Origin: Tritrichomonas musculus
Lineage: Eukaryota > Parabasalia > Tritrichomonadida > Tritrichomonadidae
Length of the DNA stretch: 64,000 nt
Direction: 5' to 3'
Assembly: GCA_039105265.1 (NCBI GenBank)
Contig: JAPFFF010000007.1
Coordinates: 1,054,001 to 1,118,000, forward strand
This document shows, piece after piece, positions 50,494 to 61,920 of this stretch (the first letter of the stretch is position 1; each line of letters opens with the position of its first letter). The notes beneath the pieces were generated by a model. It did not search any database. It was not told where the DNA came from and saw only the letters and a program-made list of their open reading frames with translations. Made by a program: the position numbers and the translations under genes.

Positions 50494-51141
50494 ATGGGAT
50501 GCAACGCTTCAGATAACGCCGAACCGGAGACTTCAAAGGCCAAAAACAAACCCAACTTTCAAGTCGATCAAGATAAAATTGACCAAGCTGTTTTAGACCT
50601 TAAAGTTGTACGTGATCAACTAAAGATATACCAAAAGCAGCAAGAAAGATGCCAAGAAATAGAATTAGAAAAAGCTCGTGAACTTGCAAAGAAAGGCCAA
50701 AAAGATCGAGCAAAAATGGTTTTACGCCAAAAGAAAGCAAGAGAGTATTATATTAATAATGCAGAAAAAATGATTCAAAATGTTGAAGTTCAAATTAATA
50801 ATGTTCAGACAAAACAAATGGAAATGGCTGTTCTAGATAACATCAAATCAGCAACGGACATTTTGAAACATATGAATGACTTAATGCCAATTGAAGAAGT
50901 CGAAAGGATCATGGACGAAAATCAAGAGCAGAATGATCGTCTTAATGAAATTAATGATTTACTTGCTCAAGATATGAATCCTGAAATGAAGCAGTTTGTT
51001 GACGAAGATTTAGATAGAATGTATGAAGAACTTGAGACTGGAGAACCAGAGCCAGGTAAAGCTGTAGCTAGCGCTGACGCTTCAGGAAATGATTACGAAT
51101 ACTCTGCAGAGGAGCCACAGAAAATGGCTATGCCTGCATAA
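50494..51141 (+). CDS. ESCRT-III subunit CHMP6 / Vps20
   Basis: This 215-residue Snf7-family protein begins MGCNAS, a strong N-myristoylation signal (Gly2) with Cys3 for possible palmitoylation. That start is characteristic of CHMP6/Vps20, which anchors to endosomes and nucleates Snf7 polymers. The helical core (DLKVVRDQLKIYQKQQERC, AKKGQKDRAKMVLRQKKARE) is basic, and the C-terminal half (residues about 115-190) is acidic, as in all ESCRT-III proteins. It works in multivesicular body formation, membrane scission and cytokinesis. The C terminus ends without an obvious MIM2-type motif. Confidence 0.88.
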   Translation: MGCNASDNAEPETSKAKNKPNFQVDQDKIDQAVLDLKVVRDQLKIYQKQQERCQEIELEKARELAKKGQKDRAKMVLRQKKAREYYINNAEKMIQNVEVQINNVQTKQMEMAVLDNIKSATDILKHMNDLMPIEEVERIMDENQEQNDRLNEINDLLAQDMNPEMKQFVDEDLDRMYEELETGEPEPGKAVASADASGNDYEYSAEEPQKMAMPA

Positions 51142-51397
51142 ATATTTATTTTATTTATAAACGCTATTATTAAATAATATTTTTTGAAGATTTGCTTGAA
51201 ACCCATGTTACCCCCAATTTCAAGATTTTATAAATCTCTTTATAATATAATCCTAAAATTTTAAAGTAATTACTGAAGAAAATTTACTTTTTATTTTCAT
51301 TAAAAGTTATCAGCAAACATGAAAAATATGTTTATTTATAAGGATAAAAAATTTGATTATTTTTTGAATTTGACATCAGAAATTGTGACTAATTTAA

Positions 51398-54300
51398 ATG
51401 GATGAGCAAAATCTAAAAACTCAAGTAAGAAGATTATCTTCAAAATGGCCAAATTCTGCATTTGCTATATTCGATTTTGATTCTGCTGAAATTAAATTAC
51501 AACGTCAAAAATATCCTTATTTAGATAGTCAAAATCAAATTGTTTTTAAAATGGAAACAAGTTTAGCACCTGCCCAATCATTCTATTTAAAAGTTACATT
51601 TTTGATAATCAATAAAGACCCTACCAAAAATGTTGAAAAAACAAATATTGTCAAGTTCTTTGAAAAACAAAAAATTGTTAATTTTTCATTTGATTTTCCT
51701 GCTGATGAAATTGATGAAGATCATGGATGGCTGATTAATGGTGAATTTAATATTGATGCATCCTTCTGCCTTGATGACTCAAAGCATAGCGACGATGATA
51801 GTAATAGTGATTCTGATTCTAATGAATCAAGTAGTAGTGATGGTGATGATAGTGAATCTTTTGAAACTCATTGGCTTGTTGAGAATTATACCAAAAAAGT
51901 TGGTCTTTTTAAATCTAATACATACGACATTGGACCAAATAAAATTCATTTTGAAACCATTCGTTGTGAACCAGACCAAGCTGATAAAACCCAATTTACG
52001 ATTGATGTTGTCATTGACGAAATATCCGTGAAGGATAAGATCAAAGTATCTGTTACATTAATGAATCAAAATCAAAATAACTTGAAATTTGAAAAAATCG
52101 CGGAAGTAGCTCAAAAAGGAGATAAAATAACTGCTTCTTTTCATAATTTTATGCAATCACAATTGACACAGCAAAAAGGTTTTATAAAAGATGGTCAACT
52201 AATGGTTATTGTTCGTTTATCTGATGCAGATGAGAATAATAATAATAGGATTAAATTAACAAATTATAATAATCGATATAGCAATAATATCTCATATGGC
52301 ATCAATAATAATTACAATTACAACTACAATATAAATTCGTATAAAGATATGTCTAAAGAAAATACAGGATATGTTGGATTATTAAATCAAGGTGCTACAT
52401 GCTATATGAACTCAATGCTTCAATCTCTATATCATACGCCAGCTTTTCGAAAACTTATTTATCAGATTCCAACTAAGGTTGATGAAAATGAAAAAACTAA
52501 CATTATCTTGAACTTGCAAAGACTTTTTGGGCAAATGCAATTTTCTGATAAGGCATGTTCAACTAAATCTTTAACGCAATCTTTCGGTTGGAACTCTCGA
52601 AGAACTGCAACACAGCATGATACACAAGAATTTGCTCGCGTTCTTATTGACAATATTAAAGAAAAGATAAAAAATGATGATAATTTAAAAGATGGAATCA
52701 ACAATTTATTACAAATTCAAGTACAAAAATATATTAGATGTAAAAATGTTAATTTTCAAAGACTAACAACAGAAAATTTATTAGATTTGATGATGACTGT
52801 CAAAGGATGCCCAACACTTGAAGATTCATTTAAAAAATATCTCGAAAAAGATGAATTAGTAGGTGATAATCAATATGATACAGATGATCCTGAATTTAAG
52901 AAACAAGATGCAGAAATGGGAAGCGAGTTTTTATCATTCCCTCCAGTTCTTCATCTTCATCTTGGTCGATTTGAATATGATTATGATTATTTTCGAAATA
53001 TTAAAATTAATGATCGTTTTGAGTTTCCAAAAGTAATTGATCTTGATCCATATCTTGCAAAAGATGCTGACAGATCTAAGCCAAATATCTATGATCTTCA
53101 TGGGGTGCTTGTTCATTCTGGAAATGTTTCATTTGGACATTATTTTGCATACTTAAGGACTTCAACTGATCCACAATGGTACAAATTTGATGATTCACAT
53201 GTAACAAAGGTAACAGAAGAGCAAGCTATCGATAATAATTATGGTGGACAAAAATCTAGAAGTTTCTCAGCATATTTTTTAGTTTATGTTAGAAGATGCG
53301 ATGCTCCAAAAATATTTGAACCAATATCAGATGATCTTGTTCCTCAGCATGTTCGAGATTATATTGAGCATCCACAAGCAACTACCACTTTAAGTAGCAA
53401 TATCGGCACTAAATCTTCAACAGAAAATTCGAAATTAGAATCCAAGCAAGTTTCTTCTCAAAATCAGTTGACTAATAAAAGTGTGGCTGTTGAATCAAAA
53501 GCTGAAACAAATGAAAAAAAGAAAGAAATTGATATTGATGAAATTGACGTCAATGGAATCAAACTCAAAACTCTACCTCATTTCCAAATGGAAAATGAAG
53601 CCAACGATGAAAATAAAGATGATACTGATGAGCCAGCAACGCAATCAGAATTAATGCCTTTGGTCCTCTTTGATTATTATAATCAAAATGATCCAGTTGC
53701 TGTACTTAAAGCAAATTCAAAAGCAACTCCGCAAGAGCTGATCAAATTTATTTCAAAATCACTTAATTTGAATTATAATCCAGATAATGACACGATTCTT
53801 TTCTACAATAAAGATTTTACGGCGGATTACTCACAGCAAAATTCCATTATCTTGCAACTTTCGTCTACAGTCAAGTCGATGATTTCAAAATCATACAACG
53901 ATAACTTGTCTTATTTATTTTACAGATATCTTCCTGGAACGAAAGAGGAGGATATTAGTCAAAAGCTTCTTTTGGGTGCCAAACTTTCGATTGATGGATA
54001 TAGCTATGTCAAAAGAGTTGATGTAATCGTACCAAAAACTGCTAAAGGTTTCGAAATTGTTGATGCAATATTAGAAAAAATCGATCTTAACGAGTTTAAT
54101 ATTGATAAAGATTCGCTCTTAGATAATGGAAATACTGGTAAATATAAAAATATTCGCTTAATGTCTTTAAGAGGTTCAAAAATTGTCAAGATTATGTCAT
54201 TAAGTGCAACAGCAGGTGCTTATTACAAAGAATATAGACTAGATATTATTCCAGAGAATCAAAGGAACTTAAGTGATGATGAAATGGTTATTCTATTATC

Positions 54301-54619
54301 AACATCATTAGTTAAGAGCAATCATACACCATTAGTATATGGAATTCCTTTCTTTATGAAATTGAAAAAAGATTCAACAGTAGAGCAATTAAAGCTCATC
54401 TTGAAAGATAAACTTCAGATTGATGAAAAAGAATTTCCAAGATTGAAATTATTCACTGGTGGTGACTATATCACATTATCACCTAAAAATGAAATTACAA
54501 ATGACAAAGTTTTGGGCAAATTGGATTTGAAAAATGGAATTTATATTGTTAAAAATATGAATTGTATTGCAAACTCTAAGACAAGAAGAACAGAAGAAGC
54601 TTTGAAAATATACAATTAG
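51398..54619 (+). CDS. USP7-like ubiquitin-specific protease with MATH-like N terminus
   Basis: This 1073-residue protein has two MATH/TRAF-like segments in its first 290 residues, separated by an acidic Ser/Asp tract. A USP catalytic domain then runs from about 322 to 640. The Cys box GLLNQGATCYMNSMLQSLYH places the nucleophile at Cys335, and the His box VSFGHYFAYL has its His at about 581, followed by WYKFDDSHV. The C-terminal 400 residues contain ubiquitin-like folds as in USP7 (HAUSP). All catalytic residues are present, so it should be an active deubiquitinase of the nucleus or cytosol. An Asn/Tyr-rich linker lies just before the catalytic domain. It is convergent with the UIM-UBX gene. 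Confidence 0.88.
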   Translation: MDEQNLKTQVRRLSSKWPNSAFAIFDFDSAEIKLQRQKYPYLDSQNQIVFKMETSLAPAQSFYLKVTFLIINKDPTKNVEKTNIVKFFEKQKIVNFSFDFPADEIDEDHGWLINGEFNIDASFCLDDSKHSDDDSNSDSDSNESSSSDGDDSESFETHWLVENYTKKVGLFKSNTYDIGPNKIHFETIRCEPDQADKTQFTIDVVIDEISVKDKIKVSVTLMNQNQNNLKFEKIAEVAQKGDKITASFHNFMQSQLTQQKGFIKDGQLMVIVRLSDADENNNNRIKLTNYNNRYSNNISYGINNNYNYNYNINSYKDMSKENTGYVGLLNQGATCYMNSMLQSLYHTPAFRKLIYQIPTKVDENEKTNIILNLQRLFGQMQFSDKACSTKSLTQSFGWNSRRTATQHDTQEFARVLIDNIKEKIKNDDNLKDGINNLLQIQVQKYIRCKNVNFQRLTTENLLDLMMTVKGCPTLEDSFKKYLEKDELVGDNQYDTDDPEFKKQDAEMGSEFLSFPPVLHLHLGRFEYDYDYFRNIKINDRFEFPKVIDLDPYLAKDADRSKPNIYDLHGVLVHSGNVSFGHYFAYLRTSTDPQWYKFDDSHVTKVTEEQAIDNNYGGQKSRSFSAYFLVYVRRCDAPKIFEPISDDLVPQHVRDYIEHPQATTTLSSNIGTKSSTENSKLESKQVSSQNQLTNKSVAVESKAETNEKKKEIDIDEIDVNGIKLKTLPHFQMENEANDENKDDTDEPATQSELMPLVLFDYYNQNDPVAVLKANSKATPQELIKFISKSLNLNYNPDNDTILFYNKDFTADYSQQNSIILQLSSTVKSMISKSYNDNLSYLFYRYLPGTKEEDISQKLLLGAKLSIDGYSYVKRVDVIVPKTAKGFEIVDAILEKIDLNEFNIDKDSLLDNGNTGKYKNIRLMSLRGSKIVKIMSLSATAGAYYKEYRLDIIPENQRNLSDDEMVILLSTSLVKSNHTPLVYGIPFFMKLKKDSTVEQLKLILKDKLQIDEKEFPRLKLFTGGDYITLSPKNEITNDKVLGKLDLKNGIYIVKNMNCIANSKTRRTEEALKIYN

Positions 54620-54786
54620 GTATGATAGCCAAAAATTGTCCTTTAATAAATGAACTTTATGATAAAAATAAACATTTATTATGATAAATACCTTCTATAA
54701 TACGATTATTTTAAATTCAATTTATATTAAAAAAAAAAATATAATTTAGCAAAATTCTTTTATTATAAAATATAAAAACAAATTTC

Positions 54787-55791
54787 TTACAACATAACAA
54801 TATTCATCATAACTCTTCCTTTGATGCCTTGCTCAGCTAGTGTCTTTTCATGTGAAAGAACACCAATTCCAGGAATTTGTAATTCGAAGTTATCAAGGAA
54901 TAACTTTTCTTCTTCATCTTCTTCATCAATTGTCTGGCCAGCAGCCCAAGCATAAACATCTTCACCTTTTGAATTTGGATCAAACTTTCTGATGTATCTT
55001 TGATTATTAATGTTTACAGCAACTGTGGTTCCTGTCTTTGGTTCTGGCTTTAAAGAATAATATTTAGAAACAACTTCACCAATTCTTCGATCTAACTCTT
55101 CTTTTTCAATTTGTTGTTGATTCTGTTCATAGTGTTTTGATAAATTTTCTTCCATTTCTTTCTGGAAAGCTTCTTCTACACATCTATGATATTCTTTGGT
55201 TTGTTCATCGAATAAACGTTGATCTTCAGTCTGTGGAACCCTTTCATTTTTAACGTTAGGTTTATAGACATGAGAATATGTTGATGATGAAATTTCTGTA
55301 TCTTTTTGATCGTTTGTTTCATCTTTGTATTCTGTCTGTTCATTTGTAACATAATTTTGATTGAAATTGGTGTTGTTAGGAATATCATTTAGTTGGTTAT
55401 TACTTTGTTGTTCTTGAAGAGAAGATTGAATTGCGGCTTGAAGAGCAGCATCTTCATCATATTGCTGGTATTGTGAATAATCTGGATAAGAAGAATAAGA
55501 AGTTTGAGTTGGTTGTGATGATTGATAAGGAGAATCAATTCCTCTTTCTCTTTGTATCATAGGTTCACGTCTTGAACGTCTCATTTGAGATTCGCGTTGA
55601 GCATATAATTTGGGTGATATATATCTATATTGAGAGCTGTTTGAATAATTACTTGTTATTGTATTTGAAGATGGCTCAGATAAGAAGTATTGAAGAGTTT
55701 TTTGGAATTCTGTATCAGTCATCATGCATAACTCACTACGAGAAATTCCATGTTGAAGAAACAAGTTTTCATAATCGTTTCTTGATGACAT
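54787..55791 (-). CDS. UIM and UBX domain protein
   Basis: This 334-residue protein contains a ubiquitin-interacting motif, DEDAALQAAIQSSLQEQ, at about 113-129. The C terminus (about 250-334) is a UBX-like ubiquitin fold with NINNQRYIRKFDPNSKGEDVY, a central FELQIPGIGVLSHEKTLAEQ and a final strand. The classical FPR loop that contacts p97/VCP is not seen, so p97 binding is uncertain. The middle is Gln/Asn/Ser-rich with a Glu/Gln coiled coil. Such proteins link ubiquitinated clients to p97 or other machines. It lies tail to tail with the USP7-like gene, 167 bases apart. Confidence 0.75.
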   Translation of the reverse strand: MSSRNDYENLFLQHGISRSELCMMTDTEFQKTLQYFLSEPSSNTITSNYSNSSQYRYISPKLYAQRESQMRRSRREPMIQRERGIDSPYQSSQPTQTSYSSYPDYSQYQQYDEDAALQAAIQSSLQEQQSNNQLNDIPNNTNFNQNYVTNEQTEYKDETNDQKDTEISSSTYSHVYKPNVKNERVPQTEDQRLFDEQTKEYHRCVEEAFQKEMEENLSKHYEQNQQQIEKEELDRRIGEVVSKYYSLKPEPKTGTTVAVNINNQRYIRKFDPNSKGEDVYAWAAGQTIDEEDEEEKLFLDNFELQIPGIGVLSHEKTLAEQGIKGRVMMNIVML

Positions 55792-55800
55792 ATTAAAATA

Positions 55801-55807
55801 AAAATGA
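55801..55807 (-). promoter_or_regulatory. Probable initiator (Inr) of the UIM-UBX gene
   Basis: On the minus strand TCATTTT lies 9 bases before the ATG and matches the trichomonad Inr. Confidence 0.45.
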
Positions 55808-56859
55808 TGTTATTTCAGAAAAAATTATAATGGTGAAATGTATTTCTGAGTGATTAAATGATCCACTCAAATTATAGTATTCAAATTTTGAAAATAAAAA
55901 TGGCTATCTGACGTAAAGTTTAGAAATCTTCAGAATTTTAATTGGCCGGATAAAAATTTTAGAAATAATAACTAATAATTTCATATAAAATATGAAATAT
56001 TAATATTTATTAATATGCTTTCCCTATTTATATCATCATAATTGTTTTAATTTATAAAATTTTTATCATTAAATTAAGATATTTTTCAGGATAAAACGCA
56101 ATTAAAGAAAAATCCTTTCTATTTTAAAAATGTGAATTTTGATTTGTTGAAGACAGATTATCATAAGTTCAAAATAGAAAGGATTTTTGTCATGTTTAAG
56201 AAATTATTATTCTGATATTATAACATTATATTAAATTTTTGTGGAGATTTCTTCATATGACATTCAATTTCTTTTTCTGTTCTATAATAAATATAATCCC
56301 TTATAAGTCTCATAAAGTTTATATTTGTGATTGTAATTATAAATTGCAAAAAAAGTATTAATAATTATAGATAATTAAAATAACTTTCTGAAAAAAGAGG
56401 CGTAGGAATTAACCAACGTCAAAATTTAATTTGTGCATTAAAAATGATATTTTATGGGAAATGGTAAAAAACAATGAAGTAACGTATTATGAACATTAAT
56501 TACTTGAAAACTTTCATCAGCATTTAATCTTTGTAATTAAAAGTATATATTGAATAAATATTATATCGATGCATTGATATAGTAAGCAGAGTAATCTTTT
56601 TGTCTTTTAATTGAATATGATTCTGATTATATAATTGGTTAAAGTTCATCAAAGGTATGATATAGACCATTATAATATATTTATTGAAGCATATATGTAT
56701 TTATATTATTGATTATTGCCAAATGCTTATCACTCACATGAATAATTTAAAAAACATCAATAAAATTATCATGTTAAAATGATTTAAATAAATTATTAAT
56801 TATCTTTTATAAAACCTTTTATTTGGAAATATACAGATTCTTAAAAAATAATAAAGACG
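55808..56859. other. AT-rich region with one perfect inverted repeat
   Basis: There is no gene in this kilobase. At 56108-56125 and 56171-56188, AAAAATCCTTTCTATTTT and its exact reverse complement form an 18-base stem around 45 bases. The rest is AT-rich without notable repeats. Confidence 0.5.
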
Positions 56860-56877
56860 TTAAGGGTGAAGTCCAAA
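56860..56877 (+). repeat. Solitary transposon end, TTAA then GGGTGAAGTCCAAA
   Basis: TTAA followed by GGGTGAAGTCCAAA resembles the left end of the Kolobok-like element at 60033 (TTAA, GGGTGTAGTCCAAT). No matching right end was found in the window. It is probably the left end of an older related element that includes the decayed transposase-like gene, with its right end beyond 64000 or lost. Confidence 0.5.
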
Positions 56878-57487
56878 CGTGCATTTCCTCAATTTTTGAT
56901 AATTTAAAACAAATTTATCCTAATAATTTTTACTATTATTATAAAAAATAATAATATAATTAGATTATATATGCCAATTAATATAATGTATAAATATAAA
57001 TTTTGATTTAGTCAAATAAAAAATATTAAGAGGCATGGAAATAACAATATAAATAAACATTATGACATGTTATATGAAATGGATGAAAATAATCGTTTTT
57101 TATTTAACATGTCATCATATTCTTTGAGAATGTCAAAAAAAATTGCGGTTACTAAACGTACTGGATTTGTACCTTAATCAAATAATAAGATGAATATAAA
57201 TCTCGTAAAAATTGTGATTTGAGGTAAATATAGATATATTCATATTTTATACGTTTATATAACGAAATTAATCACTATATTAATTATTGAACTTCCTTGA
57301 ATTCAACATTAAGTTAAAAAATAAATTTGTGAGAAATGTATATAAACCATTCAAATTTTTATGAAAAATAAAATTGATTTTATAGCTGAATCCGTGGAAC
57401 AAAATTCAACAATGAATAATACAAAAATAATTGCATATATATGTAAAATTAAAACACTAAATATCAAAAAGAAATAATTTTTTTTAT

Positions 57488-57505
57488 GCGCCCATATATG
57501 GGCGC
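57488..57505. repeat. Perfect 18-base GC-rich palindrome with CArG-like centre
   Basis: GCGCCCATATATGGGCGC is its own reverse complement and contains CCATATATGG, the CArG-box form bound by MADS proteins. It stands out in extremely AT-rich DNA. A smaller palindrome, GTCCATGGAC, lies about 50 bases downstream. Confidence 0.55.
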
Positions 57506-57628
57506 TACGATTAGCAAATGACATTAATTCGGATGAATTTTGTAAGTCCACAGGTCCATGGACTTTAACAAGTCTATATAATAATTTTCTATTGTAAAAA
57601 GAAAAAACGAAATATTTTTTTATTATTA

Positions 57629-58590
57629 GAGATCGGCGAAAAAGGAATTTCCATATTTACAAAACTTTTTCATATCATTAAGATCCATATGTTTTAAAAA
57701 TCCATTTTTTTTCGAAAAGAAAAAGGTTTGTCTGTAAAAACATTTTTTTGTGAAATAATTTTTTCGTTTAAAAAATTTGTTTTCTTTTTAAAATGAAAAA
57801 TACTTCTTAAAATGATCTTTTTTTTGCGAAATAATTTTCTTTTTTCAAAACACCAAGTCTTTTTTATATGAACAATTTTTTTTAATATAGATTTTCTTTT
57901 TAAAAAAACGAGATCTTATAAATGTATTATTTGATTTTGATTTTTGAATACGTTATTTATTCAAATTTAAAAAAAAAAAACGTTATAATTGGTGGAAAAA
58001 ACTACATTTTGAGGACAAAACTATTATTTTCATTCCCGATTTAAACTGTCTGCATCAAAAGCATCATTTAACAAGATTGGAAAGTGCCTCACAGCTTAAT
58101 GAAGCAAATGATATTTTCTATATCATTAGAATGCTTCAAATTTTGAATATAGTTTGATCATAAGCAATGATTACGAGTACTTTATAATTTATACATCAAA
58201 TATCATTCTTTATGATTTGAATAATATCTAAATATATGTTTTTATTAAATAATTCTTTGAAATTCTTGTTAACTAAATTTTCTCTATCAATTTATATTTC
58301 GAAAGGAATTTATGATTTTAATTAAATTTTTTATTTGAAATGATCGAAACTTATTGATATGATTTTACTTTTTGCACACACAAAAGCTTTTCGCAAAGAA
58401 GCTTTTTTTTTATAAAAAAAAAAATATTCAAAAATAAACCTTTTTATAAAAAAGTCACTTTTTTTTAAAAAAACAAATTTTTTTCGAAAAAGTGTATGCT
58501 TTCAGATATAACTTATTCACATCAAAATAAATATGTTTTATAAATATAATTCTTTATTTTCAAAAAGGAAATCCCTTTTTCTCCGAGCTC
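57629..58590. repeat. Candidate MITE with 24-base terminal inverted repeats
   Basis: The left end, GAGATCGGCGAAAAAGGAAT and the next four bases, matches the reverse complement of 58567-58590 at 21 of 24 positions. The interior is T-rich with words like GCGAAATAATTTTCTTTT and no coding sequence. No convincing target duplication is visible, so the call is tentative. Confidence 0.35.
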
Positions 58591-60604
58591 AAATTTTTGA
58601 TAATTTATGAAAATTGAGAAAGTCGCTATATGAAGATATCTTTTACTTTTATTTTGTATTACAATAATAAAACATATCACTTTTAATGAATCCAAACTGT
58701 TTAATTGCGCTGAAACAGAAAAAAATAGACGATAAATTGCTTCATGAAAAGAGGAGATCTAATTTATTTCAAAAAAAATATTCCGCAGAAATAAAAAAGA
58801 AACATGAAAGAATTCAAGAATCAGAAGACACCAAAATGAATGTATCATTAAATCTTCAATTTCTTTTGATGAAGAAAATGAGCAAAAATTGCATTATGAT
58901 ATTCCAAAAATGTTAACTGAATTAACCGATGTTACAAGAATTGTAGATATTTGGAAAGAACGATCATATATTCCTAAATCAGATACAATATATGCATGCC
59001 TTTCTGTTGACGCATTATATTTTACGCCCGATATTCGTATTGACGAAAAATCAATATTCTGCGGATTGATTTTGGACGAAAACGATGAAAAATTGATTTC
59101 TAATAATTCATTTGCACGTTTTTCAAAAAATCCAAATGAATTTCAGATATTTTTACAACTCAATGCCGACAAAATAATACGTTCTGGTTTCATTTTCCAA
59201 GTGCAGCCATATAATCCAATAAATGACACATTTATTGCTCATGTTCATCCTGCACCAAACGGGAAAGCAAACGATTTAATTTTATTCAAATTAGACGAAA
59301 TTAAAAGGCTTATTAAAAAACGAAATATCACAATTCTTTCTTATTCTTTTGACGGAGATAACAAGTACTCAGTTTGACACAAGAAATATTTCAATTCATA
59401 TTTTAGTACAGTGATTAAAATATTATAACTTTTTCAAGAACGCAAGAATTCAAAGTAAACTCGGACTTTTTGCATTTAATAAAAAGGCTGCGCTATCGAC
59501 TTTTGGGAGGTGAAATTCACTCAGGTTTTCTTATATCTAATCCATCTTTTAATACCCAAAAACTTCAGTCAATTTTCCCAAACATTCCGAATGTTGTTTG
59601 GAATGATGAAATTTATACGAAAATGCACGATTCACTTCCACGGCTTTTGTTTAAGCCAGAACATTTTTTAAAAAAGGATTTTTTGTTGAAGCAGCTTATT
59701 TTGCACCAATTTCTCTATCGATTCTTGCTTTGCACTACAAAGATTTAGGATATTCTAACAGAATGTATATTTTACAAATCTCATTTTGGATACTTGTATA
59801 CTATTATGAAGAAATCGAACATGCTGAACAAATTGAACTGGCTCAAACAAAAAGAAGTGGAAATCATTTGTTTTTCTTTTCCAATCAATTAATAATAGAA
59901 TTCATTAATACATTACATTGCAATATTCAGTTGATGCATACTCTTAATTATTTTTCTTTTGATAGAAATTCAACGACTCCTCTCTAACACAAATTTGGAA
60001 GTGTTTGAAGGAGATCAAAATTTGTACATACATTAAGGGTGTAGTCCAATTTTCAAAAACCTATTTTTTTATTCTTTTTTAAGTATTTGGTTTGGGTATA
60101 TAATTTGAAGAATATATATTCCCATGATTTAACTTAATTTCTTTTTTTCTACTCGAAAAAAAAAAGCATTGAATTTGCAATTTTTCAATGCATATTGAAA
60201 TTTTTACCCTTTTATGAAATTTATGTTTTCCCAGGAAAAAGTGGTGAAAATGATTTTAAAAATAAAAAACATCATTTTTTTTAAATAAAAATTGTTTGTT
60301 ATAAAGCAAAGTATCCAAAACGAGAAAAAAAATGAATATAGGTGCAAAAAAAGTAAATACATGATTTTCACTGTACAAATATTTGTATAAACAAAATATT
60401 TTATAATATATTCATTTTTAAAGATAAGAAAACTAGAAAATAATATTTAAAAAGATTATTTTATTTTTCAATTAATATAAAAATAATCTATTCAAATTTG
60501 AATATATAAAAAAACGATAAAAATAAAGCATTCAAAAATAAATAATATTGTGTTGCTTTGTTTTTTGGTATCAAATTTAATGAAATCAGTTCATTTTTTA
60601 TATA

Positions 60605-61920
60605 ATGCCACCAAAAACAAGAAGAGAAAAGCATTCGATTGAAGCAGCTAATATTAGATGGGAGAGAAATCATGTTCAGAGTGTTAATGAATATCCAGAA
60701 CCACATATCATTACACCTCAGCAAGCAGTAATGGGCGCATTGGTTTCAGGTACTACATATACTTCGTTTTCAAGAGGACTGGCAGTTGCGAACATTGTTT
60801 GTGGAACGAAAGACAATTTCTATAAAGAACAACCTAAGTTGCTAGATTGTAAAATCAATGAATCTCAAAAAACGATGAGCGAAGCAATTGAGGAAGAGTT
60901 GAACAATAATCCTGATGGCTCAATTGTCTCATTCGATGCAAGGTACTCTTCCAGGAGGAAGGCGGTACAATGCTCAACATCATTCATTGGAGAGAATGGA
61001 AAGGTCCTCCATGTAGAACATGCAATCGAAAATGAGCCATTCCGAAAAGGAAATTATAATGGGAGTTCCTGCAATATGGAGAGTTTCACTGTAGTGAATG
61101 GAATGCAACATTTGAATGAAATGCTGCCTCTTAGTGGATACGTGCATGATGGAGATAATAAGTCTCCATCAAGGTTAAAAGATGCAGGAATAGAATTAGA
61201 AGAACATAAAGATATAACACATGCTTTAAAATCTATTGGAAATGGAGTTACAAAAGCATCAAAAAAAGTTAAAAGTTTAACAAAAAAAATATGTTTTATG
61301 GATTGAAAACTCGTTTACAATTCTGGGCTCGTACAATTATTCAAAATGTTGATGATCTGGATCTTCGTGTCCATCTTTGGATGAACAGACCAGATCATCT
61401 TGTCGGTAATCATGAATTTTGTTTACATGATGAATTAAATTTTGGAAATAAAACAAAATTTTGGGTGTGGAAAAATGGACAGACCAACCAGATTGCATTT
61501 CAAGCTCTTTGCCACTTTTGTGAACTCACATTGAAATATATCATTCAAATTAATAAAAATTTTGGAACACAAACAAATGAATCAGTTAATTCTGAAATGG
61601 CTCATTATGCACCAAAAAGGGTATCATTAAAAAGTTCATATAAAGGGAGAATTGCTTTTGCAATTGGAATGCATAATTCTCCAACTTTTCTCTATGACGT
61701 TCTAGTTGCAAATAAACTCAGTGAACTGATCCATCCTGATCTTTTAAATGAATTGAAAAGAAATGACATTAAAAACTATGAAAAACGAAAAATATGAAAT
61801 GCATTTGAGGAAAGGAATAAAAGAAGAATTGAAAGAGATTTATTTCGTAAGAAATACTCGAAAAAAGGTGATTATCATTTATTTGATAATTCTGATGAAT
61901 CTTCTAGTTCTGATGAATAA
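60605..61920 (+). pseudogene. Transposase of the Kolobok-like element, one frameshift and one in-frame stop
   Basis: The N-terminal frame (60605-61306) has a basic start and a first acidic motif, SIVSFDARYSSRRKAV. It continues with FRKGNYNGSSCNMESFTVVN, then YVHDGDNKSPSRL and HALKSIGNGVTKASKK. The second frame (from 61291) continues with GLKTRLQFWARTIIQN, NRPDHLVGNHEFC and TQTNESVNSEMAHYAPKRV. This set matches the 'Mutator-like transposase domain' family of invertebrates and protists, with candidate catalytic D, D and E in SFDAR, HDGD and TNES. The frames overlap in an A-rich run near 61262-61290 (difference of two bases, or minus one), which could be a sequencing error, a mutation or programmed shifting. 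A TGA at 61795 precedes 40 more codons in the same frame, ending in an acidic Ser/Asp tail at 61920. Confidence 0.72.
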
